Positions 45,180 to 53,601 of a stretch of 64,000 nucleotides of DNA are shown piece by piece. A program made the position numbers and the translations under genes. The stretch comes from Neobacillus niacini (GTDB lineage Bacteria; Bacillota; Bacilli; Bacillales; Cytobacillaceae). Numbering within the stretch: position 1 is the stretch's first letter; each line of letters starts with the position of its first letter. The stretch spans positions 45,045-109,044 of the forward strand of contig NZ_BAWM01000020.1 in NCBI RefSeq assembly GCF_000759675.1. The letters run 5' to 3'. A model generated the notes under the pieces. It was given only the letters and a program-made list of their open reading frames with translations. It had not been told where the DNA came from and did not search any database.

Positions 45180-45245
45180 AGCTGCGAAACCTTGAAAGAG
45201 TAACCTATTAAAGGTTACTAAAAGGATGCTCCACAGCTCTATTTA
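45180..45245 (-). other. Structured intergenic RNA between tadE and cpaB
   Basis: On the minus strand an 8-bp hairpin (AGTAACCT/AGGTTACT, 45198-45218) is enclosed by a 6-bp helix (GCTGTG near 45235 with CGCAGC near 45182). No U run follows, so it is not a standard terminator. It could be a processing or stability element within the operon. Confidence 0.45.
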
Positions 45246-45267
45246 GCAATTTTAATAATCTGAAATG

Positions 45268-45633
45268 TTATTCCACCCTCATTACGGTATTATCTGTTAG
45301 TGTTATGGGTCCAACAATACCTCCAATTAATGGGGTCAGAAATGTAACGTCATAGGTAATGGTTACAGTTACATCAGTTCCTGATGGCCTAGCTTCTGGG
45401 GTGACGGTGACATCAGTTAAATCAATACCAACTGCCTTTTCCGTTGCAGCATCAATAACATCTTCATTCCCTTTTCCTATGCTTGCTTCGCGTGCAGCCT
45501 CTCTTCCAGCATGATCAATGGTTAAGTACGCATGAAAAATTCGCCCAAAATCAACAATTCCAAACAACAGAAGCATTAATAGAGGAAGAATCAGTGCAAA
45601 TTCAACAAGGGATTGGCCTTTTTCAGATTTCAT
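45268..45633 (-). CDS. tadE: TadE-like pseudopilin
   Basis: 121-aa minor pilin with the class III-type N-terminus (EKGQSLVEFALILPLLMLLL): a short leader, Glu after the cleavage region, then one hydrophobic helix. TadV should process it. Start ATG 45633 overlaps the prepilin peptidase stop as TGATG. Confidence 0.88.
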   Translation of the reverse strand: MKSEKGQSLVEFALILPLLMLLLFGIVDFGRIFHAYLTIDHAGREAAREASIGKGNEDVIDAATEKAVGIDLTDVTVTPEARPSGTDVTVTITYDVTFLTPLIGGIVGPITLTDNTVMRVE

Positions 45634-46157
45634 CAAAATCCACCCCACACAAGTGTACAAAAAGTTCCTAAAACAATGGCAACTCCATAAGGGAATTCTA
45701 CTCTACTTTTTTTCTCTTTCGAAAAAATTATTGAACCCAGATTGCTCCTAAAAAATATAATAAAAAAGAATGACTTAATATTAATAAATAATGATTTCAT
45801 GGTATTAATAAAACCATATGTTTTAAAAATTAATAGAATTGAAATAACTCCTCCAAACAAAGCTGTATAAATAAAAGAATAAAAAACAAAACTGGTTCCC
45901 ATTAGAGCGCCAATTGCCGCCATAAGTTTTACATCTCCCGCTCCCATCCCACCTAATAAATATGGAATCAATAAAAGAACTAGCCCGACTAGAAATCCTT
46001 GACCACTATATAAAAACCCTTCGAACCCTGATGTAAATATATAAAAAACTAATCCAAAAACGATAGTAGGCAAAGTAATGATATTTAATATCTTCCTTGA
46101 TTTGATATCAGTAATTAGGCAAATAAAAAGGACAATTATTAAGATGATATTTTCCAA
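45633..46157 (-). CDS. tadV: Prepilin peptidase TadV (CpaA)
   Basis: 174-aa A24-family aspartic peptidase with about six membrane segments. Catalytic aspartates lie in LITDIKSRKI (Asp17) and in the GxGD motif GGMGAGDVKLMAAIGA. It cleaves leader peptides of Flp and TadE/TadG-type pilins. Second gene after flp, behind an attenuator-like hairpin. Confidence 0.92.
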   Translation of the reverse strand: MENIILIIVLFICLITDIKSRKILNIITLPTIVFGLVFYIFTSGFEGFLYSGQGFLVGLVLLLIPYLLGGMGAGDVKLMAAIGALMGTSFVFYSFIYTALFGGVISILLIFKTYGFINTMKSLFINIKSFFFIIFFRSNLGSIIFSKEKKSRVEFPYGVAIVLGTFCTLVWGGF

Positions 46158-46186
46158 TATAAGTTTCCCCCTCTCTTAAAAATAAG

Positions 46187-46214
46187 CCCTGCTTCTCTTT
46201 TAGAAAAAGCAGGG
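46187..46214 (-). terminator. Attenuator-like terminator between flp and tadV
   Basis: CCCTGCTT (46187-46194) pairs with AAGCAGGG (46207-46214), extended by partial pairing, and TTATTTTT follows on the minus strand. Partial termination here would give more pilin mRNA than machinery mRNA. Confidence 0.8.
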
Positions 46215-46242
46215 GTTTTTAATATTTATTAAAAATTAATTA

Positions 46243-46419
46243 TTATTCTCCACCAGGAGTTTCAGTAAACGAAATTCCCTCGAATAGTGCTACAATTTTA
46301 TCCTTAAAAGCAGCAAGTGCCAAAATACACCCAACAGCAATCAACCCAATAATCAACCCGTACTCAGTTAATGCTTGCCCTTCTTCTTCAACAACTAAAT
46401 TCTTTAATTTTTGTAACAT
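46243..46419 (-). CDS. flp: Flp-family type IVb pilin, 58 aa
   Basis: 58-aa major pilin: short charged leader, then EEEGQALTEYGLIIGLIAVG, the Flp motif with Gly/Gln at the cleavage region, Glu and the E-Y pair, one hydrophobic helix, and a short polar tail. AGGAGGTAAC precedes the ATG. First gene of the operon. I cannot fix a promoter in 46420-46658, which is AT-rich and separates this operon from the divergent DUF192 gene. Confidence 0.93.
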   Translation of the reverse strand: MLQKLKNLVVEEEGQALTEYGLIIGLIAVGCILALAAFKDKIVALFEGISFTETPGGE

Positions 46420-46658
46420 TTTGTTACCTCCTACTATTTTTAGTATTTTGTTTCGTTCTATATTAAGAACTTAAATTAAATATATACCGCACTAAAAGAT
46501 TTGAAAATGTCCATTTTTGTTCGTTTTGACGAATTTTTATGGATTAATCTCCCTTTTTCTCTATTATTCTAATTATTTCTTTGTTTTTTGTACTTTTTTA
46601 AGAACAAAAAAGTTTACTATAATGAACTTACTGAAAACAAAACGAAAGGAGCTATTAT

Positions 46659-46997
46659 ATGAAAGGAAAGACTATCATAATCCCTTTTCAGATAATGATG
46701 GCGGATTCTTTTTTTACCAGGTTAAAAGGATTAATGTTTCGGAAGGATCCTATTAAGGATGAAGGACTTTGGATTGTGCCTTGTAATGCTGTGCATATGT
46801 TCTTTATGAAGTTTCCTATTGATATCGTCCTTCTTAACAAACAAAATGAGGTCGTAGCCGTACATCAAGATTTAAAGCCATGGAGAATAACGAAACCAGT
46901 TAAAACTGCCCACTCAACTCTGGAACTTCCAGTTGGATCTATTAAGAAGTTAGGAATTGGTACAGGCGATAATATACATTGTTCAGTTTTTAAATAA
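46659..46997 (+). CDS. DUF192 family protein
   Basis: 112-aa DUF192 protein with the family core RLKGLMFRKDPIKDEGLWIVP followed by NAVHMFFMKFPIDIVLLNK. No clear signal peptide. DUF192 genes are often found near pilus genes, and here it heads the group divergent from flp. Function unknown. AAAGGAG precedes the ATG. Confidence 0.85.
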   Translation: MKGKTIIIPFQIMMADSFFTRLKGLMFRKDPIKDEGLWIVPCNAVHMFFMKFPIDIVLLNKQNEVVAVHQDLKPWRITKPVKTAHSTLELPVGSIKKLGIGTGDNIHCSVFK

Positions 46998-47093
46998 GTT
47001 TCTACCTAATATAGTTAAAAGAAAATTACTCTGTACAAAGAACAATAATAGTATTAATATTCTTTATAGAGAACGAACGAAGGAGGTCTATTA

Positions 47094-48170
47094 TTGTTTA
47101 AAAAATTACTCGTAGAACAAAAAGGACAATCTTTGGTCCTTACTGCTATATTTTTAGCTGTATTAATAGGGTTTGCTGGGTTAGCTATTGATGGTGGAAG
47201 GTTATATCTTGCAAAATCACAACTGCAAAAGGCTGTTGATGCTGGCGTGCTTGCTGGAGCAGATGCATTGTTAGATAACAAAAAAACGAGTACTGTTTTC
47301 GATCATTCTATTGCGGTAGGAAAAGCTGAAACTATAGCAATAAATAACTACAATAATGATAATGTCTCTTATATTGCTAAATCAGAACTTGATTCTGGTA
47401 AAAAGGTGAATTATGTACAGGTTAACGGGGAAGAAGATGTAACGCTGTTGTTAATGCCTGTCTTAGGAATAAAAAATACAACCGTGGTTTCAGCAGTAGC
47501 AAGAGTAGATATTGGTGAAATAGTAAAGGCCAATAAAGGCGCAATTATTCCAATAGGGGTTAATGGGAATGAACTATGCAAGAAACTTAAGGCTGGTGAC
47601 CTAACTTTTCAACTAATAGAAGAATCTGGTGATGCTGATAAAGGGAATTTCAACTTTTTGGATTTCTCTTCATTAGAGCCAGGTAGTAAACCACCTCAAA
47701 AGGAACCAGTACCAGTAGCCGATAGCGGGGATTGTGGTGAAGAAGAAGAAGAAGATACAAGTGATGGGGATAAGCATAACGGTGGTGGGAAAGGCAGTGG
47801 CAAGGGTGGCGGCAACGGCGGAGGCAATGGTGGCGCTGCTGCAGTAGGAGATTATATAGAAAATGGTTCCCCTGCACCAATGGAGGTAGGGCAGTTAATA
47901 GAAACAAAAACGGGTGTTCCAATAAAAAGTAACACTATTTTACCCAAAATAAAAGCTAAAATTGGAACGATTGTATATATACCTATAATTAGTGAGTTTG
48001 GATCAGGTAAAAGCACTGTTATGATTCTAGGATTTGCTGCTTTTGAAATACTATCTCTTTCCGATGACGAAAAAACAATTAATGCAAGATTCATAGAAAA
48101 AATTGTTCCTGGCGAAATTGGCGATGTTCCGATTGAATATATACCGATCGTTTCTAAATTAATTTTATAA
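47094..48170 (+). CDS. TadG-like pilus-associated protein, paralogue 1
   Basis: 358-aa protein. The N-terminus (KGQSLVLTAIFLAVLIGFAG then LAIDGGRLYLAKSQLQKAVD) is the TadG/TadE-type pilin-like helix and adjacent region. The middle holds an acidic stretch and a Gly/Lys/Asn-rich linker (residues ~220-250), and a beta-rich domain ends the protein. Starts with TTG, set by AGGAGG. Shares N- and C-terminal blocks (ARFIEKIVPGEIGD) with the next gene. Confidence 0.82.
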   Translation: MFKKLLVEQKGQSLVLTAIFLAVLIGFAGLAIDGGRLYLAKSQLQKAVDAGVLAGADALLDNKKTSTVFDHSIAVGKAETIAINNYNNDNVSYIAKSELDSGKKVNYVQVNGEEDVTLLLMPVLGIKNTTVVSAVARVDIGEIVKANKGAIIPIGVNGNELCKKLKAGDLTFQLIEESGDADKGNFNFLDFSSLEPGSKPPQKEPVPVADSGDCGEEEEEDTSDGDKHNGGGKGSGKGGGNGGGNGGAAAVGDYIENGSPAPMEVGQLIETKTGVPIKSNTILPKIKAKIGTIVYIPIISEFGSGKSTVMILGFAAFEILSLSDDEKTINARFIEKIVPGEIGDVPIEYIPIVSKLIL

Positions 48171-48312
48171 AACTTTTTTATATTTTTTGCACGAATTACA
48201 CAGAATCTTTTTATTTTTCCCTAATTGAATATTGTTTAAATGACAGTTAAAATAATTCTATATAGCGAACATAATCGTGCTTTTTTAGATATTGCAGTAT
48301 GGGGGTGAAGTG

Positions 48313-49260
48313 ATGATAAAAAAGCTGATAGTAGAAGAGAAAGGGCAATCCATGGTTCTAGTTGCTGTTTTTTTGGTGGCACTGATTGGGTTTGCAGGTT
48401 TAGCAATTGATGGGGGAAAACTTTATTTAGCCAAATCCGAGCTTCAAAAAGCGGTTGATGCTGGAGCACTTGCAGGTGCTGATTCTCTAATAGACACCTT
48501 GGTGGTGCGACCGGTAACCGATAGTGATTATACTGATGCTGAAGGTGTCGCAAAGGGAGTTACAGAAAATAATTATCCGGATGGTACTTTTAACTATGAT
48601 GCTTTTCGTGAAGAAGCAGATTACGTTGAAGTTTCCGGTGAAGAACAAGTTTCTATGATGTTAATGCAAGTTCTAGGTTTTAATGACACATTAGTAAATG
48701 CTGTTGCAAAAGTTAAAATCGCAGAGGTAAAATCCTATGGCAAAGGAAAAGTTATTCCGGTAGGTATCCATCTGGAGAAAGACCTACTATTTGGACAACC
48801 TTTGGATTTCACATTAGGACCAGTTGATATAATCGCACAACCTGGCGAGGCAATCGATCCGGGCTGGTATGGCTATCTCGATTTTTCTTCTATAGATCCT
48901 GATAAGGCAAACCAAGGAACAAAAGATCTTACCGGATATATAGCAGATGGTTCTCCTGTAGACATCTCTATCGACGATGAAATTGAAATTCGTGAAGGAA
49001 CACCCAAAACTCCTGTTAGTAAGGCTATTACAGACTTGATTGGACAGATTGTTTATGTGCCAATAGTTGGTGATGTCCATGTATCAGAAGAGACAGGAGC
49101 AAAGGTAGTAACGGTTGAAGGGTTTGCTGTATTTAAATTAACTGGCTATGACAAAGATACACATACAATAAAAGCTGAATTTCAAAGAAAGATTCTTCCA
49201 GGTGAAATTGGTGATGAAACCTCAGATTATGGAACTTTTATTTCTAAACTAATTCAGTAG
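48313..49260 (+). CDS. TadG-like pilus-associated protein, paralogue 2
   Basis: 315-aa paralogue of the preceding protein, same pilin-like N-terminus (KGQSMVLVAVFLVALIGFAG) and C-terminal block (AEFQRKILPGEIGDE) but without the Gly-rich linker. ATG at 48313 has GGGGGTGAAG upstream. Tandem duplication followed by divergence is the simplest explanation. Probably exported and anchored by the N-terminal helix. Confidence 0.82.
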   Translation: MIKKLIVEEKGQSMVLVAVFLVALIGFAGLAIDGGKLYLAKSELQKAVDAGALAGADSLIDTLVVRPVTDSDYTDAEGVAKGVTENNYPDGTFNYDAFREEADYVEVSGEEQVSMMLMQVLGFNDTLVNAVAKVKIAEVKSYGKGKVIPVGIHLEKDLLFGQPLDFTLGPVDIIAQPGEAIDPGWYGYLDFSSIDPDKANQGTKDLTGYIADGSPVDISIDDEIEIREGTPKTPVSKAITDLIGQIVYVPIVGDVHVSEETGAKVVTVEGFAVFKLTGYDKDTHTIKAEFQRKILPGEIGDETSDYGTFISKLIQ

Positions 49261-49435
49261 AATCATTATTTCAGTTATGATGACTCCATTCAACCTGTAA
49301 ACCGAATGGTGATTGCGCGTAAAAAAATGACTCTGGTTAATGAGGTATAAAATGAAGAATTTGATGAAAAGACTGTTTTATATAACGAACAATTCATTCT
49401 ACCTAATGATTCCATAATATGGAGGTGGTACCAAG

Positions 49436-51322
49436 GTGTTGAAAACGAAGATTAGTATTTTAATCATGCTCATTTATTTATTCTCACTGACGAATTCTTT
49501 CCATGTACAAGCTGAAGAATCGTTTATCACCTCTACAAGGATGGAAGGGGTTCTAGTCGTAGATGTAAGTAAGTCCATGTTGACAAGTGATCCGAACAAA
49601 ATCAGCAATGAAGCCATGAAGATGTTTATTGATATGTCTTCACTTAAAGGGGATAAAATCGGTGTAGTTGCTTATGCAGGTGAGGTGGTTGCCAAAAAGG
49701 GCCTTGTTAAGCTGCAGTCAGAAAAAGATAAAAATGACCTTAAAGGATTCATTGACTCACTTGCACCTTTTGCAAATACAGATATCTCGGTTGGGCTACA
49801 GGATGCCGTAAAAGCTTTAGACGGCAGTCATGAAAAAGATTATCTTCCACTCATTGTATTACTAGCGGATGGAAACAATGATGTAGATGAAAAAAAGGGT
49901 AAAACAATGCAACAAGCAGCAGACGGTCTTAACGTGGCAGTCGCTGACGCCAAGGCTAAGGGTTACCCAATCTATGTGATTGGCTTAAACGAGGATGGAA
50001 CCCTCAATAAAGATATCCTTCAAAACATTGCCAGCACCACGAACGGTAAATTTTTCGAAACGAGCAGTGCCGATGATTTGCCTGGAATCCTAAGTGAGAT
50101 TTTTGCCGATCATTTAAAATTAAAAGTCGTTCCGGTTGATGAGCATATCGGGAAAGGTGATTTCCAAGATATCACTCTCACTATTCCAAATTCAAATATA
50201 GTAGAAGCAAACCTATCGCTCGTCTCTAACCAGCCAGTAGAAGTAAAATTAATCGACCCTTCCGGCAGCGAACAAACCTTACCGTCAGATAAAAATCTTC
50301 TTACAAAATCTAAGTCTTACTCAATGATAAAGATGATTAATCCAATTCCAGGTGATTGGACATTGAAGATAAAAGGTGTTCCAGAAGATAAAATTGATAT
50401 CAATTTCGTATTCAACTATGATTTACAGCTCACACTTTCATCTATTGTAAATAAGTATTATAAAACAGGGGATACCATCAAGGTTGAGGCATTCTTTGAG
50501 GATAATGGCAACCAAATTGTAAACAAAGATCTTTATAAAACAATGAATTCCTCTCTCTTCGTAAAGGATCTTGGGACAGGGCAAACAAAGGAAATCCCAT
50601 TAGTAGCAGATGAGCGGGGGTTTACTGGCGAATTTACGATTGGTAATTCGGAAAACTATGAAATAATGGTAAAAGCCGAAGGCAGCAGCTTTTACCGAGA
50701 AACGTCTGTGCAACAAATTAAGGTAGCAAAGGTGGTGGCAGCTTCACCTGCAGCAGTAAATGCGAGTCCGCAGGAAGAATCTCAGCTTCCCCCTTGGATG
50801 TATGCTGCACTCATTTTGTTCGTAGCTATTCTATTGATTATTCCTATCCATTACTATTCTAAAAATAGAAGGAAAGTAAAAAGTGGTTTCATCGAGCAAA
50901 CAACAGCGGCCCCTGCCTTCACCTTAACCTCTGGTAAGAGGAAAAGAAATCGAGGCTTTTACGGACAAATTGTTATTGAAATTAAAGACGAAGAAACAGG
51001 AGAACTTTCCCAACCACAATTTGAAAAATTAAGAGCTTTTAAAGGAGAATTCTGTTTACGGGAGCTGTTTAAGCTAACTCAAGAATTCATCGAAACGGAT
51101 CAAATCAATTTCGTACCACTTACAGATTTTGCGTTACTGCTCTTTAATAAATCAAACTGTGTGATTGAAATGAACGGTGTGATGATGGGGGAGGAATACC
51201 ACCGATTTAGACCCAACGATAAGCTGTGCATCTTTTTAAAAGAAGCGAATAAATCGATTTATATTCAGATCATCGGTTTAGAAAAAATTAAGCATCAAGT
51301 ACAGAAGCTAAAACAAGCATAA
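49436..51322 (+). CDS. von Willebrand A domain membrane protein
   Basis: 628-aa surface protein: signal peptide (residues ~1-27), VWA domain from ~38 with MIDAS motif VDVSKSM and LADGNNDVD, beta-rich repeats, one membrane helix near 455-477 (WMYAALILFVAILLIIPIHY), then a cytosolic ~150-aa tail. Starts with GTG 9 nt after GGAGGT. The VWA domain may bind a ligand or pilus component in a metal-dependent way. Last gene of the set divergent from flp. Confidence 0.85.
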   Translation: MLKTKISILIMLIYLFSLTNSFHVQAEESFITSTRMEGVLVVDVSKSMLTSDPNKISNEAMKMFIDMSSLKGDKIGVVAYAGEVVAKKGLVKLQSEKDKNDLKGFIDSLAPFANTDISVGLQDAVKALDGSHEKDYLPLIVLLADGNNDVDEKKGKTMQQAADGLNVAVADAKAKGYPIYVIGLNEDGTLNKDILQNIASTTNGKFFETSSADDLPGILSEIFADHLKLKVVPVDEHIGKGDFQDITLTIPNSNIVEANLSLVSNQPVEVKLIDPSGSEQTLPSDKNLLTKSKSYSMIKMINPIPGDWTLKIKGVPEDKIDINFVFNYDLQLTLSSIVNKYYKTGDTIKVEAFFEDNGNQIVNKDLYKTMNSSLFVKDLGTGQTKEIPLVADERGFTGEFTIGNSENYEIMVKAEGSSFYRETSVQQIKVAKVVAASPAAVNASPQEESQLPPWMYAALILFVAILLIIPIHYYSKNRRKVKSGFIEQTTAAPAFTLTSGKRKRNRGFYGQIVIEIKDEETGELSQPQFEKLRAFKGEFCLRELFKLTQEFIETDQINFVPLTDFALLLFNKSNCVIEMNGVMMGEEYHRFRPNDKLCIFLKEANKSIYIQIIGLEKIKHQVQKLKQA

Positions 51323-51581
51323 GAAAAAGGCGATGGATTTCTAGTAAATAGAGATTCATCGCCTTTTTTAGGTATATATAAAGTACCATAACTCGGTAAG
51401 ATTCGAAGTGTAGATTTTCTACTTTTAGTAAATCTTTATTAAAAAATTTGATATCAGGATCTGCTGTATTATCGTGTAACTGGAATAGCAGTCTTTCTAA
51501 ATATGGTGAGGGGATAATATGTTGCTTACTTTCCCAAGTGTATAAAAGCTGTTTCAAGTACTTATGATAATCATTATTCAT
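51288..51581 (-). CDS. Candidate hypothetical protein, 97 aa
   Basis: A 97-aa frame starting MNNDYHKYLKQLLYTWESKQ with a strong AGGAGG 7 nt upstream. The same frame stays open for a further 75 codons upstream. Its 3' end runs through the terminator at 51324-51368 and into the antisense of the VWA gene, which is unusual and lowers confidence. No family recognised. Confidence 0.4.
   Translation of the reverse strand: MNNDYHKYLKQLLYTWESKQHIIPSPYLERLLFQLHDNTADPDIKFFNKDLLKVENLHFESYRVMVLYIYLKKAMNLYLLEIHRLFLMLVLASVLDA
51324..51368 (+). terminator. Terminator after the VWA gene
   Basis: AAAAAGGCGATG and CATCGCCTTTTT form a perfect 12-bp stem, extended by seven more mostly paired positions. Confidence 0.9.
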
Positions 51582-51725
51582 TTTCGTGCCTCCTGCAAAT
51601 AACATCATAAAGACTATATGCGGGTGCACATATTTCGGTAACTTAATTGGCTTTTTGTCTAAGAATTGGTAAGATTTACTACTAGGTATTTTCATACAAA
51701 CGTCAAAATTAGACACTTCCTTCCA

Positions 51726-51754
51726 TTGACAATGATTCTCATTCTCTATAAAAT
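51726..51754 (+). promoter_or_regulatory. Sigma-A promoter with Fur-like box
   Basis: TTGACA (51726-51731), 17-nt spacer, TAAAAT (51749-51754). The spacer region GACAATGATTCTCATTCTC (51728-51746) matches the 19-bp Fur consensus at 15 positions and is itself nearly palindromic. Confidence 0.7.
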
Positions 51755-51795
51755 AATCTATATAAGCTGATTCGGAAAAAAGGGGGATCAACAAC

Positions 51796-52260
51796 ATGTT
51801 TAACATGCTATTTGGGCTTAAGGATATTCACACGGTTATTGCAAATCAACGTAAAATTGGCGGTGCTGCAGAAGCCGATTCCATACGCCTTTCTTCGGGC
51901 GATACCTATCTAAACCCAGTGTTTACAAATGTTGATTTCTCCAAAGGACAATATGTTTCTGTTGGATTTATTGATGGAGAAGGACAAAACATTATTGCCC
52001 ATGTCGACCAAATTGCAGTCATAAAAGGATTAGAGCATAAATTAATCTGCCAGCTAAATAACGCATATATTAAACAAATGCTCGTCCGGGAAACTTTACA
52101 ATACTTACAAAAGCTATGTGAAGTAAATGCTGGATTTGTAACAAAAACCTTTAAAAAAGAAGCACTTAGACTTGTTCAGGATATTAGTGTAAATGAATTA
52201 AACAACCACAATATTTCACTGCCATTCCCAGTTGAAGACAAACTTGTTAAATTAGCATAA
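51796..52260 (+). CDS. Unrecognised protein next to the encapsulin operon, possibly Fur-regulated
   Basis: 154-aa soluble protein that I do not recognise. The N-terminal half looks beta-rich and the C-terminal half helical; there is no signal peptide or membrane segment. AGGGGGATC precedes the ATG, and a strong promoter with a Fur-like box lies 40 bp upstream. It has its own terminator and converges on the ferredoxin gene of the encapsulin operon. It carries no FTVGSLI-like peptide, so it is not an obvious cargo. A role in iron handling is inference from position and promoter. Confidence 0.75.
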   Translation: MFNMLFGLKDIHTVIANQRKIGGAAEADSIRLSSGDTYLNPVFTNVDFSKGQYVSVGFIDGEGQNIIAHVDQIAVIKGLEHKLICQLNNAYIKQMLVRETLQYLQKLCEVNAGFVTKTFKKEALRLVQDISVNELNNHNISLPFPVEDKLVKLA

Positions 52261-52261
52261 T

Positions 52262-52295
52262 AAAAACGAGGTCCAATAAAATGGACCTCGTTTTT
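52262..52295 (+). terminator. Terminator after the 154-aa gene
   Basis: AAAAACGAGGTCCA and TGGACCTCGTTTTT, a perfect 14-bp stem with a 6-nt loop. Confidence 0.93.
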
Positions 52296-52385
52296 TTGGG
52301 TAGTGAGGAATATTCCCGCCAGAATTCGAGTGAATCTCGCGCGTTTCACCAATAATCCCGCGAGCTGGACTTTTGAAAGGATTTT

Positions 52386-52733
52386 TTAAAGTATTTCTGC
52401 CTGACACGCCAAACGATGTCCGTTTGTTAGTTCATTCTTTAGTTTTTTCTGTTCCTGCTCGTTTGGCGCAGATAATCCCGTACCTTTTATGACTTTGACT
52501 GTACACTGTCCGCATGTTCCTTTGCGGCATTTATAATTTATTTGCTTCCCTTGATTCAGGGCTGCGTCCAACAGCTTTCCTTTTACAGGGTGAATTTCAA
52601 TCTTACTGCCGTTTTGCTCCACGGTGATTTCTTCTGTCTTGATTTTTTTGCTCTTGGTCGGTACTGCCACCTGCGGTTTTACAATCAGCCTTCCTGGAAT
52701 TAGGGAACCAACTGTGAATACGCGATTATTCAT
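52386..52733 (-). CDS. Encapsulin-associated [2Fe-2S] ferredoxin
   Basis: 115-aa ferredoxin with an N-terminal encapsulation peptide (residues 6-12, FTVGSLI) identical to that at the C-terminus of the cargo protein. The ferredoxin domain follows with cluster ligands Cys69, Cys74, Cys77 and Cys110 (Cx4CxxC...C). In IMEF encapsulin systems such a ferredoxin is proposed to help release stored iron by reduction. ATG at 52733 overlaps the shell-gene stop as TAATG, with GGGGGA upstream. Confidence 0.92.
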   Translation of the reverse strand: MNNRVFTVGSLIPGRLIVKPQVAVPTKSKKIKTEEITVEQNGSKIEIHPVKGKLLDAALNQGKQINYKCRKGTCGQCTVKVIKGTGLSAPNEQEQKKLKNELTNGHRLACQAEIL

Positions 52734-53581
52734 TAGTCCCCCATTGATTCCAATGTACAAATAGCTGAAGGGCGTTTAATTCGTAAAACGATTGTTTCAT
52801 AAACACGGAAAGGATGATTCATCCCTTCGACACCTAAGTAAGCAGTATCAAAATCCTCTGATATAGCAAGGTCTAGATTATTTCTCCCTGTATTAACCAG
52901 CACACCCGATTTCCCTTTTAAAACAGGTGATTGAAATACCCCATCGGTAACCAATTCACGAATATGCTCAATTTCTAATACATTGGTATCGCGGTGGACA
53001 CGATGGATAAGTGAATATAGCTGAGGGGATAGTACAAGTGCAAAGGGTCCATTGTGATTCATTTCAAGCAGCTTATTCCTTGCATCGACAATATCCTGAA
53101 AAGCATTTCCAGATTCAAACCATTCACCAATTAAATGTGTTAAACGGCCAGGTACATTCATTAAACCTGGAATGTCAAATTCCTTGGCTCCATGGAATAT
53201 CATTTGATCTTCTAGAATCGCTACATCTCGGGCAGCATTGGCTGCGGCTGAAAAGTCAATAGGGATATCTAATACCTTTGCCTGCTCTAGGTCACGCCAG
53301 TATAAAACGAAGTCTTTATATAGTAAAGGAATGGTATAGTTCACCCTTTTACTTGTCTCAATATCTGTATCGAAGGATCCCTGAAAATCCATTTTTGCTT
53401 CTAGATTTTCTGCAAATATGTCATTAAAAATACTTTGTACGCCTCTTCCAAGCGGACCATATAGTTCAATAAAGCGGCGCCCGACCAATTGCCTCCTGGC
53501 AGCATCGATGACGGTTTGATCCAACTGAGTAAACTCTTGATTCGATAATGGTGAATCCGGGTATAAATGTATTTTGTTCAT
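52733..53581 (-). CDS. Encapsulin shell protein (IMEF-type, family 1)
   Basis: 282-aa HK97-fold shell protein. Family-1 features include the N-terminal helix region (LTQLDQTVIDAARRQLVGRR-like, residues ~17-36), the ELYGPLG segment, VLYWRDLEQAKVLDIPIDFS and the closing DFDTAYLGVEG region. Gene context is decisive: cargo upstream, ferredoxin downstream. Characterised IMEF shells form ~42-nm T=4 cages that hold tens of thousands of iron atoms. GAGAGGA precedes the ATG. Confidence 0.93.
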   Translation of the reverse strand: MNKIHLYPDSPLSNQEFTQLDQTVIDAARRQLVGRRFIELYGPLGRGVQSIFNDIFAENLEAKMDFQGSFDTDIETSKRVNYTIPLLYKDFVLYWRDLEQAKVLDIPIDFSAAANAARDVAILEDQMIFHGAKEFDIPGLMNVPGRLTHLIGEWFESGNAFQDIVDARNKLLEMNHNGPFALVLSPQLYSLIHRVHRDTNVLEIEHIRELVTDGVFQSPVLKGKSGVLVNTGRNNLDLAISEDFDTAYLGVEGMNHPFRVYETIVLRIKRPSAICTLESMGD

Positions 53582-53601
53582 TAGTCTATCCTCTCATTTC
53601 C

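Noticed and set aside
45180..45245. Cyclic-di-GMP riboswitch in the tad operon
   Set aside because: The GEMM core sequences are absent and the structure lies within the operon, not before it.
47650..47922. 90-aa minus-strand ORF antisense to the TadG-like gene
   Set aside because: Arises from the antisense of the Gly-rich linker, with biased His/Leu composition and no ribosome site.
52316..52385. CTCGCG...CGCGAG inverted repeat after the ferredoxin gene as a terminator
   Set aside because: Only a 6-bp stem with a long loop and no U run on the minus strand.
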